NCBI RefSeq assembly: GCF_905163445.1
Contig: NC_053191.1
Coordinates: forward strand, 3,162,001 to 3,226,000
DNA length: 64,000 nucleotides
Reading direction: 5' to 3'
Source of the DNA: Pararge aegeria
Lineage: Eukaryota > Arthropoda > Insecta > Lepidoptera > Nymphalidae
Part shown: positions 36,601-49,500 of the stretch, piece after piece
Numbering within the stretch: position 1 is the stretch's first letter
Layout of the letters: each line of letters opens with the position of its first letter
The notes under the pieces: model-generated
Database searches by the model: none
What the model was told of the DNA's origin: nothing
The model's input: only the letters and a program-made list of their open reading frames with translations
Program-made: the position numbers and the translations under genes

Positions 36601-39600
36601 TATTTTTAGATGTCTTTTTTGTTATTTTTGTGCATGACTGTCTGTTGTCGCTAATAAATAAATAAATAAATAAATAAATATAATTATAAATTGTCACTTG
36701 GAACACTTCGCAGGCCATGCCCGTAACACGACCTGCAACGAGCTGCCCTGAGCCTATTAACCTGAGGTGTAGTGCAGTGTGAAGCCTCGTATGGCTAAGT
36801 AAGTAAACCGGAAACCACGCCCTTTAGACCGAACCGGCCGATTGGCGCATTTTGCAACGACCTCAGAAAGCATCTGAGTCCAAGGCCGTGGGTTCGTTTC
36901 CCACAACTGGAAAATGCTTGTGTGATGGGCATGAATGTTTTTCAGTGCCTGGGTGTTTATATGTATATTCTAAGTATTTGTGTATTTTATTCATAAAAAT
37001 ATTCATCAGTCATCTTAGTACCCATTACACAGCAACGCTTACTTTAGGGCTAGATGGCAATGTGTGTATTGTCGTAGTATATCTATTTATTTATTTAATG
37101 CTGCTTAGCAGCAGAAGTAAGGATGTTGGTAGTACTTCCCCGGACGAGCTCTGTCAAAAAAAGCTCTACTGAAGTAGGATTTTTAATTAACTGACAGTTG
37201 CTAATGTCACTTTGTAACAGCGTTGTCACATTTATTTTAATAGTGATGTTCCAGCTCAGTAGTGATTCAACTCACTTGTCAAAAGCTAATGGGAGCAAAC
37301 CTAATATTAATATAAGTAATAATAATTCCAAATTTGAATTATAGTAAGGTGTCAATAGGTATTTATTAATAGGCGGATTTATTAAAAAAATGTATTTTGA
37401 GTATTAATCACTTACTCTTGTAAGTGTGCCATAGTAATAGCCATAGGTGGATATTTCAAAATAATATAACTATAACCATCCAAATAAAAAGTATAGGTAG
37501 GTCAAACTTTCTAAACACATGTAGATTCGTGTGGAGATGAATCTCCAATTGTGATTGACGATGGTGTGGCCTCACGCCCCGAGGCGCCATTTTGAATCAG
37601 AGCTTAATCTCACCGTGTATAATAGCCTGCGCTTCGGGTCGCTGCAGCAGATCTCGGTCGTTCGGTGGAGTCATACCGCCCATTGAGCCAAGGGGATTGC
37701 CGAGCGGGTTGCCCATAGGGCTAGGCTCGCCGCCGGATTGCTGTTGGCGCTGAAACAAAAAGCTTATATCATAAAGGTTCCCGCACAAACAAGGCTTCGA
37801 TTAAAATTTAAACAAAATTCTGTATATTGCCTGACTGGATATGATGCGGCTTTTTATTTTTTTTATAAACATTTTACCACATATTTATACAAATAAATAT
37901 ACTTCATTCCAAATACATTTAAAAAATATATATATTTACTTTCGTCATTGCACTGAAAATATCAGTGCCGCGCTTTTATCAAACGACGTTTTTAATACAT
38001 TTTTAAAAAGACGAGTGGTCGATTTTGCTCTTTTTAGAGTAGTTTTGCTATTATCCCTTGGAGAAAAATGTCTCCTGCCAATACTAGACGGCCTGACACC
38101 TGTTGGCGGTGAAGTGAAGTGATGATGCAGTCTAAGAGGGCGGCGGACTAAACTTTTAGAGGTATGGCAGTTACAGTAGACACAGTCCTACGGTTTCTAT
38201 TTGCCACAGTACTAGACGCTAAAGTGCTTGGCGCTACGGCAGTGTCGCTAAGTTGTTAACTAGTGGCTAGTTAACAACTAAGTGCTTTCCATCAGACCAG
38301 ACCAATGAAAATTCAGATATAACATATTCCATGTTGCACCGCCGGGAATTGTACCCTAGACCTTCCATTTATAAAACAGTGCTTACCACTGCGCCAGAGG
38401 GGGCATTGGTAAGCACTGTAGAGAAGAAAAAGATAAACACGAACCTGCTGCAACTGCATGAGCTTGTAAACGAACTCCTGCGGGATGTGCGGCGCCTTCT
38501 GCTGCTGCTGTTGCTGCTGTTGCTGTTGTTGCTGTTGTTGCTGTTGTTGCTGCTGCTGTTGTTGTTGTTCCATACTTTTGTTCAGCATCTAAAGCAATAA
38601 AAATAATCAAACATTATTAGTACAAAAACATATTTAATGTTCAAGGGATTCGACCGGTACTTTTTGTAAAACATGTAGTGTGTATTCATAAAATATAATC
38701 TATATATATTAAAGGCAAAGGTGACTGACTGACTGACTGATCTATCAACGCACAGCTCTAACCAGTTGACGGATCGGGCTGAAAATTTGCATACAAATAG
38801 TTATTACAATGTAGGCATCCGCTAAGAAAGGATTTTTGAAAATGCCAACAATAAGAGGGTTTAATGGGGGATGGAAGTTTGTACAAAATCCTTCATTTAT
38901 CAATTTATTTTTCAAGGTAATTCCATAAAAAACTTTGATTTTAGGTTTTCGATTAAAAATAAAGAAATAAGTGTTTCACTTATTTTAAAAATTCAAACTC
39001 CAAAGGCATCAAATAGGGGATGAAAATTTATTTAAGTTTCTGATTATTTAATTAATTTTCTATTAGCAGCAAGACATTTTTGTCTTAAATTTTAATTTAC
39101 CAAATCAAAAATTGAGCTTAACGTGAGCGAAGCCCGCGGCTTCGCTCACGTTAACTCATAAGCTAGTTAATATATATTTATAGAAGGTATAAACACTAAC
39201 AACTATAATAATTGATTTCGGATAATATTTATTACGTATTAATTTTGGTATAAACTAAAACAGTTAAAAGAAACATAATTTTACTTGTAAAATGCTCATT
39301 GGTGGCTGCGGATGCGGTTGCGGCTGCGGTTGCGGTCGGGGCGGCTCTGCGGTTTGCGCCTGTCCACCAGACACCTGTGCTAACTGCAAACAAAGTCTCC
39401 CATTTTATAATAATTTATTATAAAGTACTTTTTAATGGAAATTTAAACCTGAATAGAAGCAGGCACTACTTGTCAATGAAATCATTAACAAGTAGTTATC
39501 AATATGCTCATCGAATTGTCCCACCGCTGGACGTAGCAGTTTACAGTCTATAACAATCCATTGCTGGACTCTCCCAAAGGTTGGGTTTGCTTATAATAAG

Positions 39601-42600
39601 CACGCGGGACAGACTGGATGGTGATCGCAGTTGTTGGTAGCAGTAGTACTGCGGATTGCTGGTGCTCTCGTTATATTCTCTTAGTCGCCTCGTACGACAC
39701 CCATGGGAAGAGGAGGGGTGGCGACAACTTTATTCTGATCTGCCGTCACCGTTCTCATTCAGAGGGGAGATATTGTGACGTGAAGTTGACAATGGTTGAT
39801 AATGTTGGAAAATGATAGTGATTAAAAAAATCTTACCAGTCTTTTAAATGCGGAGAGATCGTGATCGGACGGTGGGGGGTGCTGCGGCCTTAAGCGCGCC
39901 TCTAACTCCTCCAAGCTATGCATCTTGCTGTTGACCGAGTTCATTTCTAGAATAACAATGCCGATATTAGATATTTTCATATAATTTATGAACTTCGAAA
40001 TTAATACAACGAGCGCGCTATGTCAGACTTCGTCCCCGTTTGTTTCTGTTTTTAAGGCATCCCTAGGAACAGTTTATTTGGGATATGTGTGACATTCAAT
40101 GAATAGAATAGAATAGAATAGAAAAACTTTATTGCAACACAACAAAAAAAAGGAAAATACAAGGAAAACAGTAATAATAAAGTAAATAAAGTAGTAATGT
40201 TTAGTTCTTATTTTTATAGGAGAGTATAGTTATAAAAATTACTTTAAAGTGTAAAGAAAGGAGTGTTATAATGAAATTCAGTACATTATATCATCCGATT
40301 GGATGATATAATGGTTATTATGACATTGAGTGTTTTAGTGTTGTCAGTAAGGTAACTGTTTCAGGATCTTTTATAGAGGATTTAAAGCATGGGAGTAGGT
40401 AAATACTTTTTATGTATCATAAATAGTTTTCTCAACGCACGCAAAATACTTTGGGTTCATCATCATCAAAAAGAAAAAAAAAAGATGGAACTGTTACCTG
40501 GTCTATGGTCAGTATCGGCAGTGGCTCGCCGAAGGAGGTCCAGAAGGGAGGGGGGCGCGGGCCCGCCCCGCCCCGCCCCCGGTGGCCCTGGCGCCACAGG
40601 CGTCGGGTAGATGGGCTGAGGCTCCACCACTGGAGGACGGTCGTTCGTTGAACTATCAAGATCTGTGTAAAAATTTTAGTCGTAGTTTAATGGTTTTCGA
40701 ATAGAGGTATGGGTTAAATATACCATGGCCATACTGCCAAACAGGTTGGCCCGCTACCATCTTAGATTGCATCATCACTTACTACCACTTGAGATTGCAG
40801 TCAAGGGCTAACTTGTAGTGGAATCAAAAATAACCTTTATGTACTTAACATACAACTTTATTTGGTCAGACGAACTCGCTGTGCAGTTGTTCAGTTTAAA
40901 ATACTTCCCGAAAATCCGAGAGAGTAAATTGTCACACATTTGTATATTTGAATTTCTAGTTATAAAGGAGTTTCTATCAACAGCGATACAACCTTGTGAC
41001 GTCAAAAGTCAGTAAACAGGGAGTTAGTTGCCTCGGAAAAAAAAACATTTTATTTTATAATTTAAATTTAAATTAAATAATATTGAAAAATATTATGTTT
41101 TAAGGATCACAAGTGATTTTTAATACAGTCCAAATTCCTATTATCGTCTTTCTATAATTCTGCGCTGTGAGCTTACCATCTATCATAGTGTGTAGGAGAC
41201 GCTCGTAGTGCCGGTCAGCGGGCGGGCTGTCGCGCCGGAACCAGCGGCTAAAGCGACTGCCCTCAGTCTCACTGCTGCCGTTCTGTAATATAAAGTCAAA
41301 GTCAAAGCGAAAGTCCAATATTTCTTTATTCAAATAGGCTGATAATAATAGGAAACACAATTTTAATATGGCAATCAAAATATGTGCCAAAACAAAACGC
41401 TTCTATTAAAAATGACTAATTGGACATTTTCTCTATCCCGCTCATTAAAACTCCTATCTTCATTTCCTTCCCACCCGTCCCTTGGGGTTCGCAAATCTAT
41501 GAACAAAAAGTCGACCTCCGTCTACCGTCGTGCGCGCACGTACTATTCGCGAAAACAAAAAAACATGGCCGTATAAGTTACAAGAATTATATAAATTATT
41601 ATCGTTTCGCACAACGCCTCATTGAGTATTGTGGTGGTGAATTAATTGTGTGTAAGTGAAATAAGTGACACGCTGGATTCAAGAAGGGGTACCGTGAGTT
41701 AATTCCTTTTCCAGATTAATTGTCCTTCACGTGGTTTTCCTAAACTATATGCATCTTTATTTTTTGCCTTTTAATACAGTTCACTTTCTTTAAGAATATT
41801 ACTGCTCTCTAAACGCTTTATTCCCACCATGGGCACATAGCCAAAGTCAAAATCTAAGTCAAATATTCTTTACAGGCTGATGTCTTTGTTCGCGTTTATG
41901 ACGGTTTTTTTGCAGATCCCGTAGGAACTGTTTATTTTCTTGAGTCTAAGTCTCAGTCTTTAAGTCAAATATTCTTTATCGGCCGTTGAACTCGTTCTTT
42001 CTTCGCGTTTATTACGGTTTTTTTTTTGCAGATCCCGTAGGAACCGTTTGTTTTCTTGACATTAAAAGTTAGCCTATGTTACTCTCCTTCCTTTCAACTA
42101 AGTCTATTCCAAAAATTAAGGTCATTGTATGCTAATTAAGGACGGACCAATAAACAAACATGCATTTCATTTATAATACTAATATTATAAAGTCCGGCTT
42201 GTCAGTTATCGTTTTCCGTTCGGAAACGTGTATCCGTGGGAAAGTGAGAAGAAGAAGATATACGTTCTTGAGATGTATGACAGAGAAGAATGTTAAGAGT
42301 ATCCTGGAATGCATTCCGGACAATCAAGTTCATTCTTGAAGAACTCGGGATCACGCAACGTCTATCCAGCATTGTACTGGTTCGTATTCTTACATTTTTG
42401 GTCAAGAATCAAGAAGAGACAATGACTCCATTGAACGTCTAATTGTCCAAGGTAGAGTCGCTAATCACACAACTACGCATTAATGGAACTACGTGTACTC
42501 GTCCATCAATGCCTCTTAGGGTTTTTGACCGAATAGATATAAAATAAAAGAATTCCCCTCCTATAAGAGATATAAACAAATAAGCAAAGGTATGCAGTGC

Positions 42601-43488
42601 TTATGTGCCTGTATTAATACAGTGCACGCCACTGATGTCTCTTACGCTGGCTGCAGAAATGTACTATTTATTACTGTACTTATCAGTGAGTGAGAAAAAG
42701 GGAATACTCCTTACTGTTTTACAAAGCAAAGGCGGCTAAATTTTTTAGCTATTAAGTTTAAAACTAGTTTACCTTTTTAGCTTTTTTAATACTAAATATA
42801 CATAATCCAGAATTATACACATGACTGACTTACTGTGAGCAATGCTACGTCGGGTAAGGAGTCGAACTTGAGGAACTCGTCCAGGTTGAAATCGGGTTCC
42901 GGTGGAAGCGGGTGCTCCTCACCCTTGGACTCCACTCCTGAATCTTTATCCTGAAATTCATAAAAAGTTCAGGAGAGCTGTAAGGTGACGAACGCTGATA
43001 TTTTAGACACATTCGAATAAAAACGCTACTCGAACGCAGAAATTGTATACAACAACTTAGAACAAGATTAGAAGAAATGACTCTAAACGGTTTTAAGGGA
43101 GAGACAATTGGAAATAGAATGTCAAGGCTCGTACATATATGCATCGTATGAAAATGCGTGGTGACTGAATCAATCACGATTCAGTCGGGGGTGTACTTAC
43201 ATTGCTATTGTTGAGAGACTCAGGAGGTGGCGGCGGAGAGGCGGGGTCCGAGCGCCAACGCTCGGGTGACCGAGAACTGCCACTACTGCATTTCTGAACA
43301 CAGACACAGATGTAAAGTAGTCTGCCAACTTTTTGGCAGCCCTTAAGAAAACTTAGGCGTAGTGTGTGCGTGTGGGTGTCGGTTTCGTGCTAGCGTTTGC
43401 GTGTGCGTGTTTGCACGTGTTTGTGTGCGTCCATGTGTGTGCGTGCGTGTGTCCGTGAGTGTGCGTACGTGTGTGTGTGTATGTGCGG

Positions 43489-43527
<39 letters not shown>

Positions 43528-46500
43528 TGAGATTGTGTGTGTAAGTGTGCGTGTAAGTGAGTGCGTGTGTGTGGTTGTGTGTGTATTTGAGACAGTTTGT
43601 ATGAGTGTATGAAAGTGTATGTGTGTAAGTGCATGCGGGCCGAGTTATTTAAGTAAGTGTGAAAGTTGTTGATTCATGGTAAGTTAGGTAAGGTATATTA
43701 TGATCATCTTTGGCCAGTCCGCAACCACTGCTGGGCATAGGCCTCTTTTGAGAACTCTTTCTACTACCAGGAATCTGCATCCAATGAATGCCTACGGTTT
43801 TTCCTCGCCGTTGTCAGCGTGCCAAGACGATGTCTTCACTCGAGGATCTTTCGGATCCTCCGGCTCCAACGAACATCGGACCTCCGATAAAGGTGATAAG
43901 CCCACTGCAACTTCAGCGTGCTAGCCCTGAGAGCTACGTCGATTCCTTGGCGAAAGGTATATGATAAAGCAGATTTTAATTTCGCAAACATAACTTACTT
44001 CGTTATCCTTATTACTGCTCGTGCCGTTCTTCTTGATAGGCTCATCGAAGCCACGTAGCTCGATAGTTTCCAGCTGAGATGTGGGCCCCGCACTAAACCT
44101 GCACATCCATTCATAGATTTTATTACGTGTTAGCGTAATATAACGCATAATCTGTATTTATAATAAGGATTGCGTTGCTAGGAACGCAAGTGTGATACGT
44201 TCGCGCGTGCGTTCTTTGTAGTTTTGGGTTTTATTAGGCTAACATTGGTTGTCAAGCAAAAGTATTTACCGACATTGTTATTGTTTAGACACTTAGGTAC
44301 CTACCATTACAATAAAGTGTCTCAGAGTTTACATTAGTTTTTTTTTTAATCGACGCACATTTAAAAAAATACTTTCAGCAAATTTTGCATACGATTTAAT
44401 GAATACGGTAATGACACTCTCTTAGCTACTGCCACGTGAAAGATACCGACCTAGCAAGATAGTCTACTATAATACTTGCCATTCCGGTTCATCTTCCTTG
44501 TCGTAGCGTCGTTGGGAATACCGACCACCTGATCTGCGGTTGTCCTCTCTGAAACGACACAAAATGTACATTTTTTACAATCCACATTATTTTATTCCAA
44601 TCCACATTTAATTACGACCGTTAATGGGTTTTAATCAGATAAAAAATGGTGGATCTCTTATGAAACGTATAAAAATTTCGACACAGCAAAGTGATTTTCG
44701 TGCCATCAGAAAATCATGACCTTGGAAAGAAAAAAAACTCTTACTAAGCCAGGTATACGTAAGCTTATAGAAAAATACTATTATTCTATCATAATACTAA
44801 GGATTACTTAAACGAGTGAGACGGTGATAGCAAAAAAAATTACCCGGCTAAGTTAGCAAACCTAGTTATCTAAATCAACTCACAATTATGTAAACATATA
44901 TGTATGATCGCTTCATAAGTGCCTGTGATAGGCGTACATGAATAAAAAATAATTGACTGTGAATTCAGTTTGGTGTATTATAAAATACCTATGGGGCTTC
45001 TCGTTGTTAAATCGATCCTCCCTCTCCCTCTTGATGTCAGAGGAGAAGGCGTCTCGACCGAACGAACGCCGCTCGAACCTGTAAACAACCAATGGAATGA
45101 ATGTTAGCACAAACAATAAAAAAAAAACTGTTTATGGTCAACGCTCCGGTCTAAGAGCTAAGAATAATAAAACTTTTAAACAATAGTATTTTATGTTTTG
45201 ATAGGTAACACGTGTTTTTCTATTCGCAACTTAAAATGAACTCAAAGACGAAAATTAGGTAAAAGAAAAATAAGTTATTCTCGTCAATTTTGGTAAAAAA
45301 CCTATATAATCCAATCGATTACAAGAAAGGTTTTTTTGCACTGTACTCCAAAGGTATTAAATATAGTTAATCTAAATTTAATTCCAGAGCGGACGTCGTG
45401 ATTATACTTGTTGATAAATAATAATAAATAAATAAATAAATAAATATACTACGACAATACACACACCGCCATCTAGTCCCAAAGTAAGCGTAGCTCGTCT
45501 TATGGGTACTATAGTCGTAAAAATGTAATAGGCCCGTTTTGACATTTGTGCAAGACCATAGAATGTAACTTGGAACAAAACTGAAAGAAACAATAAAATA
45601 AAAATCAATTACATACAGTGTTTTAAAAAATACGTAAATTTTTTTGGGACGTATAATAATATGAAAGAATATATCGCGAGTATTCTTTTTGCGCTTACTT
45701 TATAGTAGCATGCAATTTATAATTGTTGCGAAACGTTTCGACGAACAGTTACGTTCTCAGTCTTTTTTTTTTTACTGAATATCGAAAGCCGCCGCGCTTG
45801 GTTCTCTAAGTCGCAAATAAAATTTTGAATTGACGACACTGGGATCTAAATAATGAGTCTGAGTTGATGTATCTGACCAAGCGGCACATGACTGAAGCGT
45901 CCCCGCGCCCACTGCGCAGTTTTTCGTTCCCCATCTTGTAAAGTTGACTGTGCGCTCGTTTAAGTTTGATATATACTGTTTACTATTACGTTAACTTTTG
46001 CTCTTCTACTTTGGATATTGATTTAAACATAGTGATTTGACTCGATTTTTGTGTTTGTTGTTATATAGTACGAACTCTGTTTCAACATGTTGAAAAGTGG
46101 ACGTATAATCACCAGCCAGTCACGCGAATTGCTTATGAAGTTAAAGGAATACTTTGAACGAACTAACACTTTACAATACATAATCATATCAATCAAGTAC
46201 TGATACAAACTTGAATTGATTTATCGTGAGTATCGAGTACCGAGTCTTATGGTTCCATAACTAGTTACGTCGCGATGACAAATGTCAAAACCGGCCTATT
46301 ACTTTTTTACGACTATAAGATAACTGATGAATATTTTTATGAATAATATACATAAATACTTATAATATACATATAAACACTCACACACACTGAAAAACAT
46401 TCATGTTCATCACAGAAACATTTTGCAGTTGTTGGATCGAACCCACGGCCTTTGGCTCAGCAAGCAGGGTCGCTGACCACTGCGCCAATCGGCCGCAACG

Positions 46501-49500
46501 TTAATATTGGGTTGACGCGACGGTAATGTGCAAACGCTTGCCACTAGAGACTCGCGAAAGTTGACGTCCTGTGAACGTGACGTTGAAGAAACGCTAACGC
46601 TCGTATAACATCTGTGGGATAGAGACAGGCCTTAGAATGTGGTATGTGGTACGTACCGGTCGCCGTTGGTCCGGCGCTCGTCACGCTCGCGGTCACGTTC
46701 ACGCTCGCGCGGCGGGCGGTACGGCTCGGTACGGGTTTCGGGACGAGTCTCCCCTTCCTCCCACGTACCGGTGGGCACATCCCGTACCATGATGCGGCCC
46801 GAACCGATGCGTCTACCAACTGCAAACAGACACAATATATATATATATATATAGTAAATAAATATACTACAAAAATACACACATCGCCATCTAGCCCCAA
46901 AGTAAGCGTAACTTGTATCATAGGTTCTAAGATGACTAATGATTTTTTTTATATAAATAACATACATAAATACTTATAAAATATATATAAACACCCAGAC
47001 ACCAAAAAACATTCCTGTTCATCACACAAACATTTTTCAGTTGTGGAAATCCAACCCACGGGCTTGGACTTAGAAAGCAGGGTCGCTGCCCACTACGCCA
47101 GTCGGCCGTCAAAATATACTACGACAATACACACATCGCCATCTAGCCCCAAATTAAGCGTAGCTTGTGTTATGGGTATTAAGATGACTGATGAATATTT
47201 TTATGAATAAATACATAAATAGAACACCCAGGACACTGAGAAACATTCACGTTCATCAAACAAACATTTCCGGTAATGGGAATCGAACTCCCAAGACTCA
47301 GAAAGCAGGGTCGCTGCTCATTGCACCAATCGGCCGTCTTACGGGCATGGGTGACTATCTGTAAGTGGCGGTTACCGGGTTTCTTACCATTGTATGTAGC
47401 AGGTCAATTGGATAAAAAGGGCAAAAATTCGCTTTCTATACGAGTAATATATAAATTTTAGGGTAAGCAGTGCTTTTGTGCATGCTTGAAGTGAACTCCA
47501 CTGCTAGAACAACCCGCGTTCCTCATCCAAGTTCTTTACTATATTTTTTTACAAATCCTGTGAGGACCTTTTGTTTTTTTGAGATAAAAAGTAGCCTATG
47601 TTACTCTACGTCCTTTTAACTAACTCTATGCCAAAAATCAACTTGATTGTTTGGTTGCTTCGTTAGGTGGTAAAGGAAGGACAAACAAACAGAAAAACAC
47701 GTTTATAACTTGCAAACGAAGAACGCAAACAACAAATGTCCATTTGGAAATATCTTCAATGCATCTAAAATTATCCTTAAATTAACCTTAATTATCCAAA
47801 CTCGATATCTTTTAAACTATAAGATTTAGATATTATAAGATATTGAGTTAAGATAATTTTGTGTCGGCATATTATACAATGTTATGTTCAAAACTTAAAA
47901 CATACATCACCCATAGTCTACCGTTTAATATAGGCCGAGTAGAATAATTCAAACATTTACGAATGAAACGTAAATGTTGGTTAGGTATTCATCAAGTTGC
48001 ATGCGGTTTCACAACTTTATGCGTAAATTTGCATACATGTAGTTCACAACTTTATTCATAAATTTGCATACATGTAGTTCACAACTTTATTCATAAATTT
48101 GCATACATGTAGTTCACAACTTTATGCATAAATTTGCATACATGTGGTTCGCAACTTTATGCATACCAGTAACAGGGCCATTAGCAAATATATTTTTATC
48201 CCTTTATTCTTATTATTTTTTTAACAATTCCGACTCAACACCGACTCGACTATAATTAAAGCAATCAAATGTGACTTATCTTTACGCTACGTAATTTTGA
48301 ATACGACGCGAAGTTTTGCACGCAACAACCACGTGTCAGATTCAAACTTACAAACACTTTCTATCACATGATATAAAGCTAAAATTTACGATTTTGATTT
48401 TCAAATGCAAAAGTTTGAGTAGAGTAAATATGAAAACTTCAATTTTTTTGTCCCAATAGACAAAAGTATGAATATACAATTCGACATCGAGTTTTCTACT
48501 CTTACTTCAAGCAACACTTCATGTCACATGATATAAAGCTGACGTTTTATTAAAAGACAGTCAACTAATGTCATAACCATCAACTCACAATAAATGAAAA
48601 ATACATGTTTGAATGCTACATACGAATAAGTGCATGCTATGTACCTACATGAATATGGAATTTTTGAATTTAAATTTGAATAGTATACGCGTAGACCGCA
48701 CGTTGTCCACGTGTAGGTACTCCACGTGTAGGTACTCCACTCCACGCGTCATAAATTATAAAAATGAAAAAAAAACAGTATGACGCGTGGTCAGCGCGTG
48801 GTCCAGTAGTATAATTAATTGTACACGCTGTGTTGTGTCATTATTTAAAAAACAATTCTGTAATTTTTTGCATAGTGTGCAATAAAAGTGTGTTCATTAA
48901 TTCCTTCATACATTATAATGTAGACACATAAAATTGAAAAAAAATTGGTTGTCTGTAAAGTCGGCTTACTGACTATAGTTGAACGTGACAACGTCGAAAG
49001 AAAATACTGATGGAATGGTTGCATTTTTCAAAAGAAAATTTTAATTTTATTTAAGCTGTCCACACGGACGCATCGCTCACTCAAGTAGGAGAGAGACAGA
49101 TGTCGAACGCGGAGGCCGACTGTGCCTCTTTGTCGCTCGTTCCACGCTCTCGCTTGCACTTCAAGACTTGCATGGAACGCCTCAGAGCGAGGTAACGCCG
49201 CATACGTCATGTTTTTTCGTGCGTGCAGCCGGTTCCATCGAATTATAAGACGTTGTCATGTCAAAACTGCTATAAGTTAAGTTAAGTTGAGTCGAGTCGG
49301 TTGTTGAGTTGACACTATGGGCGAATATCATAAGCGTGGTACCTTGCTCAGTCTTTGGCGGTATCGGCTGCAGCGGCTGGTGTGCGGCCAGCGGGGACTC
49401 GGGCCGCGTGCGCGCCACGTGCGGCGGCGGCGCCGCGCCCGCCGGCGCCCCACAGCCCGACGTGAATGAGCGCCGCTGGGGCGACAGCACGATCCCGCCG

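Noticed and set aside
38331..38600. Plus-strand ORF with a poly-leucine run
   Set aside because: It is the antisense of the poly-Gln exon 15 of 4E-T, which fits the gene in phase.
43353..43634. His/Thr-rich and Cys/Val-rich ORFs on both strands
   Set aside because: They are translations of a GT microsatellite in an intron.
44476..44480. Use of the GT donor at CAA|GTATTA for 4E-T exon 7
   Set aside because: It leaves phase 0 whereas exon 8 needs phase 2 to read FSAGPTSQ; the result would be an immediate TAG.
48008..48165. CRISPR-like array
   Set aside because: Units are contiguous without spacers and the genome is eukaryotic; it is a plain tandem repeat.
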